A DNA stretch of 64,000 nucleotides, from assembly GCA_024291935.2 (NCBI GenBank), contig CM044326.1:33851948-33915947 (forward strand), read 5' to 3'. This document shows, in pieces, positions 31,261-41,170 of the stretch. The translations under genes were made by a program, and so were the position numbers. Below the pieces are notes generated by a model, which was not told where the DNA came from, ran no database searches, and worked only from the letters and a program-made list of their open reading frames with translations. Origin of the DNA: Okapia johnstoni. Lineage: Eukaryota > Chordata > Mammalia > Artiodactyla > Giraffidae. Positions within the stretch are counted from its first letter, which is position 1; every line of letters starts with the position of its first letter.

Positions 31261-34167
31261 CCGGGAAGGTATCCCAGAGGGAGAGACTGCTGAGCGGAGG
31301 AGGAGTTGGTCAGGTGCTGGGGGCCAGCCGTGCAAAGGCCTGGGGGCCGAGGGAACCGCCCTGTGGGCGCTGGCCGGAGGGCCTCTGCCACATCAGCAAG
31401 AGGGGCTCGCCAAATGCCCTGTGGGCTCAGGTCTTGAGAACTGTGGACGGAGGCGGGCCCGCGCGCCGGGCGGTTGGGGGCAGGACCCAGGCCGCGCCTC
31501 CTGTTTCTCCCCACCACACACTGGCTACTGCCCCTCCTTGGGTATCGCTGGAGCTCTTCCCACCCACACAGGCCTAGGCCTGGACTCGCCCTGTTGCCCC
31601 CTTATCTCTCCTCTGGCAGTTGGTGCTGGGGCCCCTGCTTCTCACCTCTGCTCTTGTGGATGCTGCTGCCTCGGGTGCGGGCCCCCAGCTCCAGCCTCCC
31701 CTCACCTGGGGTTAGATGTGCCTTCTTCCAGGCCTGCCTGCTCACCCTGGGTGTGGGCTCCCAAGGCCCAGCCCCCGGTGTTCGATGGCACCTGTGGATG
31801 CCGGCAACACCCTGTGGGCAAGCTCTCTTCCCTCAGTCGGTAGAGCTGTTTCTGCAGGAAGGGTTTGAAGATGGAGACTTGTTGACAGATGTTACCATGA
31901 CCCTTAAGGACCAAGGGAAAGCAGCTTGCATGCCCGGAGGAGCACTGGGATCAGGGGTGATGGCCAGGTTGTTGTGCCTGGGAGTTCTGCTGGGCAGTGA
32001 AATTCAACCCGGGCTGGCCGGGCTGGAGGGCCACGATGTGCTGCCGTTAGCAGAGAGCTCAGGGGCTGCCCGATGAACACTGCCCAGCTAGGGGTGCCCA
32101 CTGCCCACCTTTCCCCCAGCGTCCCTGAGGGGAGCCTGGCTGGGGGAGGAAGAGGCTTTGGGAGGTGGCGGCAGTGCCAGGGTGGTGGCCGTGGGAGGGG
32201 AGGGGTGGGAGGGCCCTGGTTCTGGTCTGTATCTGCCACATCTTCTCAGGGTGACTTTGGGCACATCCTTGCCTTGGGCCTCAGTGTCCCCGACTGCCCT
32301 CAGAGGGGTTTCGGAGCATCTCCAAGCTCCCTACCTGAAAGGATGTTCCTGGGAAGTATAGGGTGGGCAGGAGCACAGCTCTTGTGGGGGAGGGGACAGT
32401 GGAGGGCAGTGTGGCCCAGTGCTGACCCTAGATTCCAGGTGGAGATGAGGGCTCCTCCCTTCCTGCTGTGTGTCCTGGCCCAGTTAAACAGCCTTGCTGA
32501 ACTTTGACACTTGGTGGGCAGTGGATACTGACATCTCTTCTACTTTAAAACTTGGGGCATCAGGAGCCCCGGGGTACAAAGACTGGGGATGTGTTGTTGG
32601 GGGAGGCACGCTCCTTGGAGGAGGTGGTGAGTGCAGACCGGCTCCTGGGGGCCGGGCTCGGGAGGTGCTGGGGACTCGGGGCAGCCTTGTGCCTTGGAGC
32701 TTCCGCCTGGAGAGAGCCTGGGCACCTGCAGGGCGTGCAGACTTCCCCTCATGTCTCCCTGCTCCCAGCTGTGTTCTCTGTGGGGTGAGCCCTCCTGGCC
32801 CAAGGCCCAGGGCTAGGCCTTCATTCGCTTCCCCGCTAGACCTATAGCTGCCCCGTTGGTGACAAACTTTTGAGCTCCCTGGGCTGAGGATGGGGTGATA
32901 CAGGGTTGGGGGGGCTCCCTGGTGGGGACCCCACAGAATCCATTGTCCAATGACCAGGAAGTGGCCCTTGGGAGGCTCCTTGTGTGCAGGGCAGGATCTG
33001 GGCAGGAGTTGTGGGCACCAGAGCGGGGGTGGGGGGTCCAGCCAGAGCCCAGCTTCGTAGCTTGGGGGGTGGAGGGCAGTGGGGGCGTCAGCCCCCGGGG
33101 TCCTCGCCGTGGCTTGGCAGGACAGGGAGCTGCGGGGAGGCTGAGGACACCCTGTGGCAGCACAGCAGGGCCTGATTCCTGGCATGGCTCCCACAGAGCC
33201 TGAGGCCGCGTGGCGCAGGGCGCCCTGGAGTCAGCGAGCGCAGAGAACCCGGAGCCCAGTGCGGGGTGGAGACGCCTCGGGGTTATCTGGCTGCTGCCGC
33301 TGGCCGGCGCGAGGGCGGCTGGGCCCCGTGCTTGTCTTATCACTCCCTGCGGCCTTCCAGCTCCAGCAGGGGCCCCTCCCCAGCCCCATCACCACCGCCA
33401 CCCTGGCGATGAGCGTGGGGCCTGGAGGGGGCCAGAGGCAGCCGGGAGATGCAGCTCTCCGCTGTTGGCAGGTGGCTTTGGTGGCTTCTCACAGGCAATG
33501 GCTCTGCCTGGAGCAAGGCCCACATCTCTGGGGCAGAGTTCGTCTGTTTACTTCCTTCATTCTATGGACCTTGTCTAAGGAAAGCTGGCATTGGCCAGAT
33601 TGCCTCCAGCATGCCCACCCCTGGGCCTGGTGAACTCCCAACCAGGAGAGCTCTGGGGCCAGAATCTGGACACCCCAGATACCTGTTGGGGAGGTGCTGA
33701 CTTGTTCCTGGAGCCTGGAAGGGACACAGGGCCCCCAACTGCAGCCCCCTTTGGCGGTGCCGACACAACCCCACGCTGGGGCCTTGCTTCGCCTCCTCGT
33801 GTGCTGCCTTCTCCCATCACTACCTCGACTTCCCCACTGATTTCCTTTCCTCCCGATTTCTTCAACCTTCAAATATTGTACTGAGAACAGTTTTCCCCAG
33901 CCCTGTTTAGAACAAGGATGCCTCCTGAAAGGCAAACACGGAGGCGTGCTTGGGGAAGGCGCTGGAGAACCAGCTTCTGCTCCAGGAGACCTGAGTGGAT
34001 GCAAAGGCCCTGCTCCCCGGGGACTGGTTTTGTCCCACTCCATTTTAAAATTGAGGCATTACTGACATAGAGTAAATGCAGACTTCAGTTGTGTGGTTTG
34101 AGGAGTTAGGCCCCCTGTCAATACATGTGTAACCATCCCAATCAAAGCAGAGGTGAAGAGATTTCTA
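31261..34167. other. Intergenic stretch between ANKRD9 and TECPR2 3' ends
   Basis: Ruminant SINEs and BovB are absent. A MIR-like phrase lies at 32235-32310 (ctcagggtgactttgggcac, ccttgggcctcagtgtcccc). Parts may be ANKRD9 3' UTR. Open frames on both strands are unsupported. Confidence 0.45.
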
Positions 34168-34305
34168 TCTTCAGTGGTTTGTTTTTGGCTGTCCCTTGTG
34201 GCTTGGGGGTATCTTAGTCCCCCCCTGGGATGGAACCTGTGCCCTGGCACCGGAAGCTTGGAGTCCTGGACCCCTAGCCACTGGACTGCCAGGGGATGCC
34301 TGTGT
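34168..34305 (-). repeat. Bov-tA SINE
   Basis: tttttggctgtcccttgtgg through gggatggaacctgtgccctg to ctagccactggactgccagg. Reverse copy, diverged at the head. It is the only ruminant SINE found between 28.0 and 39.4 kb. Confidence 0.8.
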
Positions 34306-34880
34306 CTTCAGTGATTTTTTAAAAGAATTTCTGCTTATAGATGCAGGCTCATGGTAAAACACTCAGACTGTGCCGGGAAACCCAGGGCAGGATGGACCAG
34401 GGCCCTGACCTTGCAGCTCCCAAGTGAAGGGGCCACCTGTCTGCGGGCCTCCCACCACCCAGGCGACCGCTGCGCACATTTTGGTGTATCTTATTCTAGT
34501 TTTTTCTATGCACTTATATACATATGCAAATTTTTTCTATGCTTCTTACATACAGATTTGACATCAGATCAAATTGAGTATTTAAAAACTTACTGTAGAA
34601 TAAGCATTTCCATATGTTGTAAAACATTGCGTAAAACAGCCTCTGGTGTTAACTTTGTGATTATTTAATTCAACTAGTGTTGGTATGATAGAGAGTTGAT
34701 GTTAGAGAGGACTGAGTCTTTAAAATGTAAATTTTATTTACTTTGGAATAAATAATACATTTACATGGCTCAAATTCAAAAGATACAAAAAGGTACACAC
34801 TACATACAGGTGACCACCAGCCACCAAGGCCAGCTGCATATGTCGTGTCTGCTGCTCCTGTGTCTCCTGGAATTACTATG
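34306..34880. repeat. Old interspersed repeat, possibly L1-derived
   Basis: catttacatggctcaaattc and aaaagatacaaaaaggtaca resemble a phrase found in old mammalian L1 3' regions. The block is AT-rich compared with both sides. It contains TTTATT at 34733-34738 (AATAAA on the - strand). Confidence 0.4.
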
Positions 34881-37384
34881 AAAGGTTTCAAACCCACCAG
34901 ACGTTAGAGCAACGCGAACACGTGTGTTATCTTCCTCTCTGTGTAGGATAAAGTCCTATAAAACCACATTCTCCTTACCACGCCCAAGAGATATAGCATG
35001 GATACAGTAAAACTGCCAAAGAGAGTGCTCAGCACACATTTCCTCCAGGGGCACACACGGGTTTTAACAGCTGCATACTGCTTCACGAAAGGAATGTTCC
35101 CAAATGTCAGCTGCTGTTAGTCAGCTGTTTTTAGTGTTCCACAATTACTACAGATGCTGTCGCTTTACGCCTGACTTAGGGTTTGTTCTGAGGACAGGTT
35201 TCTAGAAGTAGGGGTTTCAGGGTGTGAGGGTTGTAAGGCTGCTGCTGGGCTGTTGGCGCTGCCGGCTCCACGTGCACCCTGGGCTCAGAGGGCAGTGCCC
35301 GTTCGCCTCTGTTCACAGGTCTCAGGTGTTCCTCCGACTTCCTGCAATTGTTTCCCCTTTTAGTTTTATGTTGTTTTTTTTAATGTATAAGATCGTTACA
35401 ATTTGAGGAAATCAATGAGGAAATAATACACTATTTCCTCTGACTTTTCCCACCACTTGGGAGTTTAGAAAGCGCTTGCCATCCAGAAGTCAGTTACCGT
35501 CCTTTGCCCCCTGGCTTTAAGGTCCTTTCATCCACTTGGTTATCTGTTTCACCCGAGCGGTTAGGCTGAGGTCCACGCCCGCGTGCAGTCACCTCCCACC
35601 CCCTCCATCTGGCTAGCTCCCCGTGGTCCTTGCTGGGCCGCCTGATGTCACTGGCCCTCCCACCCACGGCCTGCCCCGTTCGGGGACCTGTCATCGCTCT
35701 TGGCACCTCTCACCTGTTTCCTCCCAGCACAGGCCTGGAACCCATGGGGCTGGGTCCGGTCCCAGCGCTCTGTGCCGCCTCGAGCAACTTCGCTGGGTCT
35801 CACCAGAGCCCCATTGAGGTGGGAGACCCTCGGAGCATGCCTGTGGGCACGAACGTTATTTTATGGAGTCTTTTCTGCTTCCCCCAACATAAAGAATCCC
35901 AGTGGGGAGTTTGACAAATGGAGAGAAACCCATAAATGCCTTTGGAGAGGACTGATGTCTTTGCACCACGTCTGTGGCTTTCCCTCAGGAATGTCAGCCA
36001 CCCCCTCCCGCGTCAAGTTTTCATGGAAGTCTTCCATACAGCCTGGCCAGCTGCTGACTGAGTCTGACGTCTTAGGTGGTTTCCTGGCACGCGACCATCC
36101 TGCTGTGTCGTGAACATGATCTTTTTCCACGTGCTGGTTTCCACCAGGGCACTTCTGGTATCTGGTTTTGAGTCGTGGGTGGAGATTCAGGCCCGTGGTC
36201 TTGCCCCCAGGGGCATCTCTGGAGTGACACTCCCCCAAGACCGCCCCGGGCACACCCTCCTGGCAGGGGGCTGGGCCGGGAACCCCAGCAGCAGAGTCTC
36301 GGTGGCACCGGCCGGAACAGCCTGCAGTGCCACTCAGGGTGGCTTCTTCCCTCCAGGCGTCAGACTGGACTGGGCGGGGAGAGGTTGAGTTTATTGCACT
36401 GTCTCAAAGCACAACTAAAAAACCAGAAAGGAAGCTGTACAAAGCGCTGAAGCTACAAGTCACTGAAAAGTATCAAACCAGATGGGGGTCTCATTGCACT
36501 GAAGTCTCGCGGGCTCAGCAGAGCTCTGCCGAGCTGGGAGAGAAGCCGGGCAAGGCACAGCAGGCGCGGGAGAGGGGCCTCCGCTTCCGCCGCCGGCACG
36601 CGTGAAGGGCTCTGTCAGGGTGAGGGGTGAGGTGCGGGCGGGGATTGTGGCTTCTCATTTAGACCTGGGAAACCTCCGTCTTCCTGGCTGGCTGGTGGGT
36701 CCTGTCACAGAGTATATCTTATCGCTTTTCACCTGTGGCCCAGGGGCTCTCGGACACACTTGCCTAGTAGAAATCACGCGTCAAGTAACAGGGCTCCGCG
36801 CCAAGGGCAGGCTAAAAAAAGCAGCTCGGCTGGAGTCCTGCCGGGGTGGCCTCGGAGGGGGGCGCGGTGGGAAGCTGCCGCTCAGAGCCCGGCGACACAA
36901 GTGGGCCCCGCGGGCCAAGGCCACGGACTGAAGTCTTGGATGGCCACACACAGCAAGGGACCATGCAGGCACCAGCTGCAGCCCTGTGAGGGCATCTACC
37001 CTCCCGAGGTGGCTGCCCGCTGGCAGAGGCTGGTGCTGCTGGGAGCCGGCGGCAGGTCCCGAGGCTGCCCTGCCCGGGGAGGACATGCAGCGGAGAACAG
37101 TGCGGGCTCGGACAGACCACATGAAGGGGCGCGAGGCCTTCCACTGGGTCCAGAAAATACATTTCAAACTTATAAGATTGGATTTCAGATGAGGTATCTC
37201 ATGTAGGTTTGTAATACAACAAGCAGAAAAGGCAATAATTAGTAGGTCACCCTCTGAGGGTGCTCTGGTTTCTGCGATGCCCCCAGCAGCATGGGCTGAG
37301 TACCACTGAGACGGTCCTACGTCACAGTGTGGCTAAGGCCCCACGGCCGGCCACACCGCCTGGGATTCACGCGCACACGTCAGG
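34881..37384 (-). other. Repeat-poor stretch downstream of TECPR2, possible distal 3' UTR
   Basis: No named repeat and no exon is recognised. A TTTATT at 36390-36395 gives a second possible poly(A) signal on the - strand. If a distal signal is used, this stretch is TECPR2 3' UTR; the human transcript has a 3' UTR of some kilobases as far as I recall. Confidence 0.4.
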
Positions 37385-37911
37385 TTCTGTTCGCCCACCA
37401 GCCTTTATTCCGGCTGAGGTGTGTCTGCCGGGTCGGGCCTGGCCTGGCCCCAAGATGGGGGTGGGGGGTGCGTGCGTGCGTGTGCCCCTGTCCTGGCACA
37501 GCTGGCTTCCCATCCGGCGGGTCTGCATGGAACGTGTGCTGGGACCCGCGTCTCAGAGAGGAGGTGAGGGGCCTGTGGGGAGGCGGGAGCGCGCTCGGAG
37601 CGGGCAGTGCTGAGGCGGCGGCTGCAGGCACGGTGGTGACCGCGGTGCATGCAACCGCAGCAGCCGCTGGCCCACCCGGGACGGCCTCCGCGGGAGTGCA
37701 GAGGCCCCGCTGCTACCGCTGCGGCTTGGACCCTTGGCCGAGGCTGTGGTTCTGGAATGAGACGCAGACGAACATGGACGAGAGCAAGAGTGGGGCATCC
37801 GACCTGCTAGACGCGTCTGACGAGGGCTGGCGAGGCATGTCCGGGGCGAGCGACTCAGAAGCCGACTGTGTCCCCACTCGGGGCCCGGCGTCCCCCCTCC
37901 CGGGAGCACCT
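37385..37911 (-). other. TECPR2: TECPR2 3' UTR, proximal form
   Basis: It follows the TECPR2 stop codon. AATAAA on the - strand lies at 37404-37409. The - strand then reads acgtgtgcgc at 37371-37380, a G/T-rich element at the right distance for cleavage, so a proximal poly(A) site near 37385-37395 is plausible. Confidence 0.6.
37404..37409 (-). terminator. TECPR2 proximal poly(A) signal
   Basis: Canonical AATAAA on the - strand, 503 bases after the stop codon, with a G/T-rich stretch about 25 bases further on. Other AATAAA copies on this strand lie at 36390-36395 and 34733-34738. Confidence 0.55.
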
Positions 37912-38063
37912 TCAGATGACCTCCCACTCGTCCTCCAGGTCCTCGGGGTGGGGGGTGGCGGTGTGGGTGCTCTGGGCGCCGTGCGAGTGGCTGAACGTCC
38001 TCGTCAGCCGCTGGAGGAGGTAGCCGGGGGGGCCCACTGCCCACAGCTCGTCCGACGAGGTCA
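37912..38063 (-). CDS. TECPR2: TECPR2, last coding exon with C-terminal LIR motif
   Basis: TECPR2 is a large scaffold (about 1,411 residues in human) with N-terminal WD repeats and C-terminal TECPR beta-propeller repeats. It works in autophagy and ER export and binds ATG8-family proteins. This exon starts after the acceptor ccctgcag on the - strand (AG at 38064-38065), in phase 1, and encodes TSSDELWAVGPPGYLLQRLT, a typical TECPR blade, then a variable linker. It ends EDLEDEWEVI before TGA at 37912-37914. The terminal W-E-V-I preceded by acidic residues fits the LC3-interacting consensus W-x-x-[ILV] and is the known site in the human protein. Loss of TECPR2 causes a hereditary neuropathy in humans. 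Confidence 0.95.
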
Positions 38064-38355
38064 CTGCAGGGACAAGAGCCGGCCACCACCCGTTACTCCC
38101 TGGCCCAGGCTCCACGTCTGCAGGTACTGCCTAGCGGTGGCCCCGGGCATCCCTCAACCTGCGCCATGGCCTCCTCAGCCTTCCAGTGGGCGGGCCCGCA
38201 CCCTGTCCTCTTCCTGGGAGACCCTGGCAGAGTCTGGGTGCTGGGCTCCCATCAGGCTGACGCTGGGATGGGTCTCGTTTGGGAGCACCAGCCTAGTGGG
38301 AGCAGCTCCCCAAGATCCCCCTGCACCACACGGCGCCCCGGCACCCAGCACCTGC
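38064..38355 (-). other. TECPR2: TECPR2 last intron, GC-AG type
   Basis: The 292-bp intron separates the two last coding exons. On the - strand the exon ends GTGTGTCACAG and the intron starts gcaggt, so the donor dinucleotide is GC. The acceptor is tgtccctgcag. Using the next GT four bases on would shift the frame. Confidence 0.8.
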
Positions 38356-38505
38356 CTGTGACACACGTCACGCTCCCAGGGATCTTCTTCCAGTAGTCTC
38401 CGGCAGGGTTCTTGTCGGTTACGCCGTACCGTCGGGCGAGGTCCCCGTTGGGGCAGCGGGCCCACACGGTCCTGGCACTCAGGGCCAGCTGGCAGGCCTG
38501 CAGAC
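38356..38505 (-). CDS. TECPR2: TECPR2, penultimate coding exon
   Basis: A 150-base exon. On the - strand the acceptor ttgcctgcag precedes it. It encodes LQACQLALSARTVWARCPNG and then DLARRYGVTDKNPAGDYWKK with IPGSVTCVT at the end. The V-W-A-R-C-P-N-G-D core is a TECPR (tectonin) repeat, in which each blade carries a W-A-x-x-x-x-G pattern. It begins with two bases of a split glycine codon and ends with one base of a split valine codon, and both phases agree with its neighbours. Confidence 0.95.
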
Positions 38506-38813
38506 CTGCAGGCAAATGGGGTGTGTGTCTGTCTTCAGACCCCGGGTGCCCCGACCCTCCCCGAGAGACTGCTCTCCCCTGGGCACAGGGTGGGAGCCCT
38601 GGGAAAGGACGCCCCATTGGCAGGGCAGGCACGGCTGCGAGCCTCGGGCCAGAGGCCCCAGGGGTCCGAAACGACCATCCCACAAGATGAACCCCAGGGA
38701 TCGGGAGCCAGCGCTCTGCTGGTGGGGTCCCCACACCGGGACGACGGGGGCAGACGCCTGCTGTCGGCAGTCTGACAAGCTCCGTGAGGCCACCGCCTGC
38801 CAGGCGCTGCTAC
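38506..38813 (-). other. TECPR2: TECPR2 short intron
   Basis: A 308-bp intron with GT donor (- strand gtagcagc) and cctgcag acceptor. GC-rich, without repeats. Confidence 0.85.
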
Positions 38814-38955
38814 CTGGCACGTGCTCCCAGTCGGTCCCCACCGGCATCTCCTCGGTGATCCCAGCTCGGACGTGCACATTCCACCTGCTGTCCAGGGCCC
38901 ACAGCGTCTGGTCGTCGGGGCTGCAGTGGACGCTGACCAAGGTGACCCCGGCGGG
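38814..38955 (-). CDS. TECPR2: TECPR2, third-last coding exon
   Basis: A 142-base exon on the - strand, from acceptor ctacttccag to donor CCAG|gtagc. It encodes PAGVTLVSVHCSPDDQTLWA, then LDSRWNVHVRAGITEEMPVG and TDWEHVPG. The TLWALDSRWNVHVR stretch is one TECPR blade, and W-E-H-V-P-G leads into the next. It starts in phase 0, joining the preceding exon's ...EPPVQ, and ends in phase 1. Confidence 0.95.
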
Positions 38956-39381
38956 CTGGAAGTAGGGAAGGAGGTGAGGGCGTGCGGTTGCAGGGGGGCA
39001 GGTTCCCCCCAGCCTGCGGCAGCCTGGCATGGCAGGAGCAGCGGGCACAGGGGCAGCCCTGCGGGGACAGAGGTGCCCAGCAGACCCAGACTGAGGGACA
39101 TGCCCCCAAACACGGAGCCCCGACTCTCCAGCGGCTGCCTTTCCCGGGCCCAGTGGTGGGCCGGGTGATGAGAAGGGAGGGACGCCGGGAGGAAACAAAT
39201 GGGGTCCAGGGCTGGGCGGGGGGTGTGCTGCATGCAAGCGGGGGCCACTGGGGAGGGAAGTGGCGGGGTCTGGCCTCTGAGGGCGCTCACAGCGCCACGC
39301 CTGGAGAGCACAAGTGTGGCCCGCGTGGGCGGTACGGGACTCTGGGTGAGTCTATCAGAGTTGACCGATACCTGCCCCTAA

Positions 39382-39501
39382 GTTGCTTTATTTTTTTGGC
39401 TGCACCGTGCTGCATACGGAACTTCCCTGACCAGGGATCAGACCGGCAGCTCCTGCAGTGGAAGCGCGGAGCCTTAACCACTGGGCCAGCAGGGAAGTCC
39501 G
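39382..39501 (-). repeat. Bov-tA SINE
   Basis: tttttttggctgcaccgtgc, ttccctgaccagggatcaga, ttaaccactgggccagcagg. A compact reversed copy inside the TECPR2 intron. Confidence 0.88.
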
Positions 39502-40800
39502 CTGCCTCTAAGTTTTCTGTTGGTCTAAAGATTTCAAAATGAAAGCTTAATCTTAGACAAAAGTCACCAAAAAATGCACTTGCTGTCGAGTGTGTTGGGA
39601 CAGAGGGCCCCTGGGGAGGAGGCAGGTGACCCCATAAGGGAGCTCGATCTAAGGGGGGGTTGCCAGGGGAGGGGGCTGAGGTGGGGGTCTGGGAGGTGGG
39701 CCGCCTCATTCATGCCCCAAGCCCCTCTCTTCTGCCGCTTGTCAGGCAGATGGGGCCGGGCCGGCTGTGTGAAGCTGCCAAGAGCATCGAAGAACATGAG
39801 CTGGCAGGTGAGGCAGCCAGAGACCCTGCTCACCACACCCCATTCCACAGAGGGCGGGGGCTCGGGGAGGGGACGGTCACGCTGCAAAGCAGGCCTGAGC
39901 GGAGAAGGTGGGGCTGTGTCCTCACGGCGCTCCGAGGGTACCGGGCCCACTGATGCCCCTTGGGGACCCGGAGCCGGCCGGGAGGGCACGTGCCGACCAC
40001 AGCCGGCAGCACTCTGTGCCTGTGAGGTGCAATCAGAACTCCCGGGCTGGGAGCTGAGGAGCACCCTAGACCCTCTCAGTTAAGAATGTCAGCAGTAAAA
40101 CGTCCTCTGCTTTCCCGTGTCAGCGGAGGCCATGAGTTCTTTGGCGCCACTGAGACGGGTCTGTGCCCAGCCCTGGAACCCCATCTGTCACTTCTTGGAC
40201 CAAAAGAACACGACGTCCGCATCGAGAAGGCAGGGCTGAGCCTGGTCTGGAGGGGCGGGCAGTCCTGGCTCCTTCTCTCAGAGCTGGGCGTGAAGTATGT
40301 GGTGTGGACGTCCCGAGGAGGGAGAGAACGCATGGCCCCCGAGGCCCCGCTGCGGTGGCCGAGAGGAGCCGTCCACGCTGGATCTGCCCACATTCCAGAC
40401 CCAGACTCCTGAGAGGTAACAGCTGTCAACTGCTGTCGGAAGCCACGGACTTTCGGGGCTGTGTGTTGTGGATGAGAACATGGAGAGAGAGATGGGAAGG
40501 CTGTGCTGGGGTGGGGGGACCGGGAAGAGGGAGGGGGCAAGGGCTGGGGCCGACGCGGGAGGAGGGCGGGGAAGAGGGCGGAGGGCGGAGGGATACCCCC
40601 TACCCCTCTGCTATCCATCCTCCGACTCCCTGACCCGCAGAACTGCTGAGCTAACTTAGAACCCCCTTGGCCCCTACCCCACTGCCCATCCCAGCCTTCC
40701 TAGGACACTGTGGGCCCACCTGCCTGCCAGCCCGGCCCCCACTCGACTGCCTGAAGAGCCAAGCAGAGTCCTCAGCACCGTGTCCCTGTCTCTTTCCTGG
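39502..40800. other. TECPR2 intron stretch, nothing recognised
   Basis: GC-rich, with a purine-rich tract at 40510-40600 (repeated ggaggg and ggcgga words). I recognise no exon or named repeat. Confidence 0.4.
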
Positions 40801-40805
40801 TCTGC

Positions 40806-40925
40806 CCCCCGCCCACGCGCCCCCGCCCACGCGCCCCCCCCCCCCACGGGGCCATCGCCCATGTGCCCTCACCCACGGGGCCCTCGCCCACGTGCCCCCG
40901 CCCACGTGCTCTCGCCCACGGGGCC
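40806..40925. repeat. GC-rich CCCACG-type minisatellite with poly-C
   Basis: A degenerate array of words such as cgcccacgcgccc, cgcccatgtgccctc, cacccacggggccctcgcccacgtgcc, with a 12-base C run at 40834-40845. The unit length varies between about 13 and 18 bases. Confidence 0.7.
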
Positions 40926-41018
40926 AGCTGGAGCCCACCCTGCTCAGATGCCTCCCCACCAAGCTCCCCTCCTGCCTCTTCTTCAATGTCCTATCAAAGG
41001 GACCAACCCAGACAGCGG

Positions 41019-41170
41019 ATTAAAAAGCAGAGACATCACTTTGCCGACGAACGTCGTCTAGTCGAAGCTATGGCTTTTCTAGTAGTCACATATGGATGTG
41101 AGAGCTGGACCATAAAGAAGGCTGAGTGCCTAAGAATTGATGCTTTCGCACTGTGGTGCTGGAGAAGACT
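41019..41170 (+). repeat. BovB LINE, left part (split by ZNF511 retrocopy)
   Basis: gattaaaaagcagagacatc through the segment encoding YGCESWTIKKAE to ctgtggtgctggagaagact. The element continues at 42192 with the next expected bases (cttgagagtccc), which shows it was whole before the pseudogene landed. Confidence 0.93.
41158..41170 (+). repeat. Target-site duplication, left copy
   Basis: gctggagaagact is identical to 42179-42191 and present once in intact BovB copies. It flanks the ZNF511 retropseudogene. Confidence 0.88.

Noticed and set aside
30220..31293. 357-codon + strand frame taken as one protein
   Set aside because: Only parts of it are ANKRD9. Other parts are out-of-frame translation or 3' UTR, because the true frame shifts several times.
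37327..38361. 344-codon + strand frame
   Set aside because: It is antisense to the TECPR2 last exons, introns and 3' UTR and has no family similarity.
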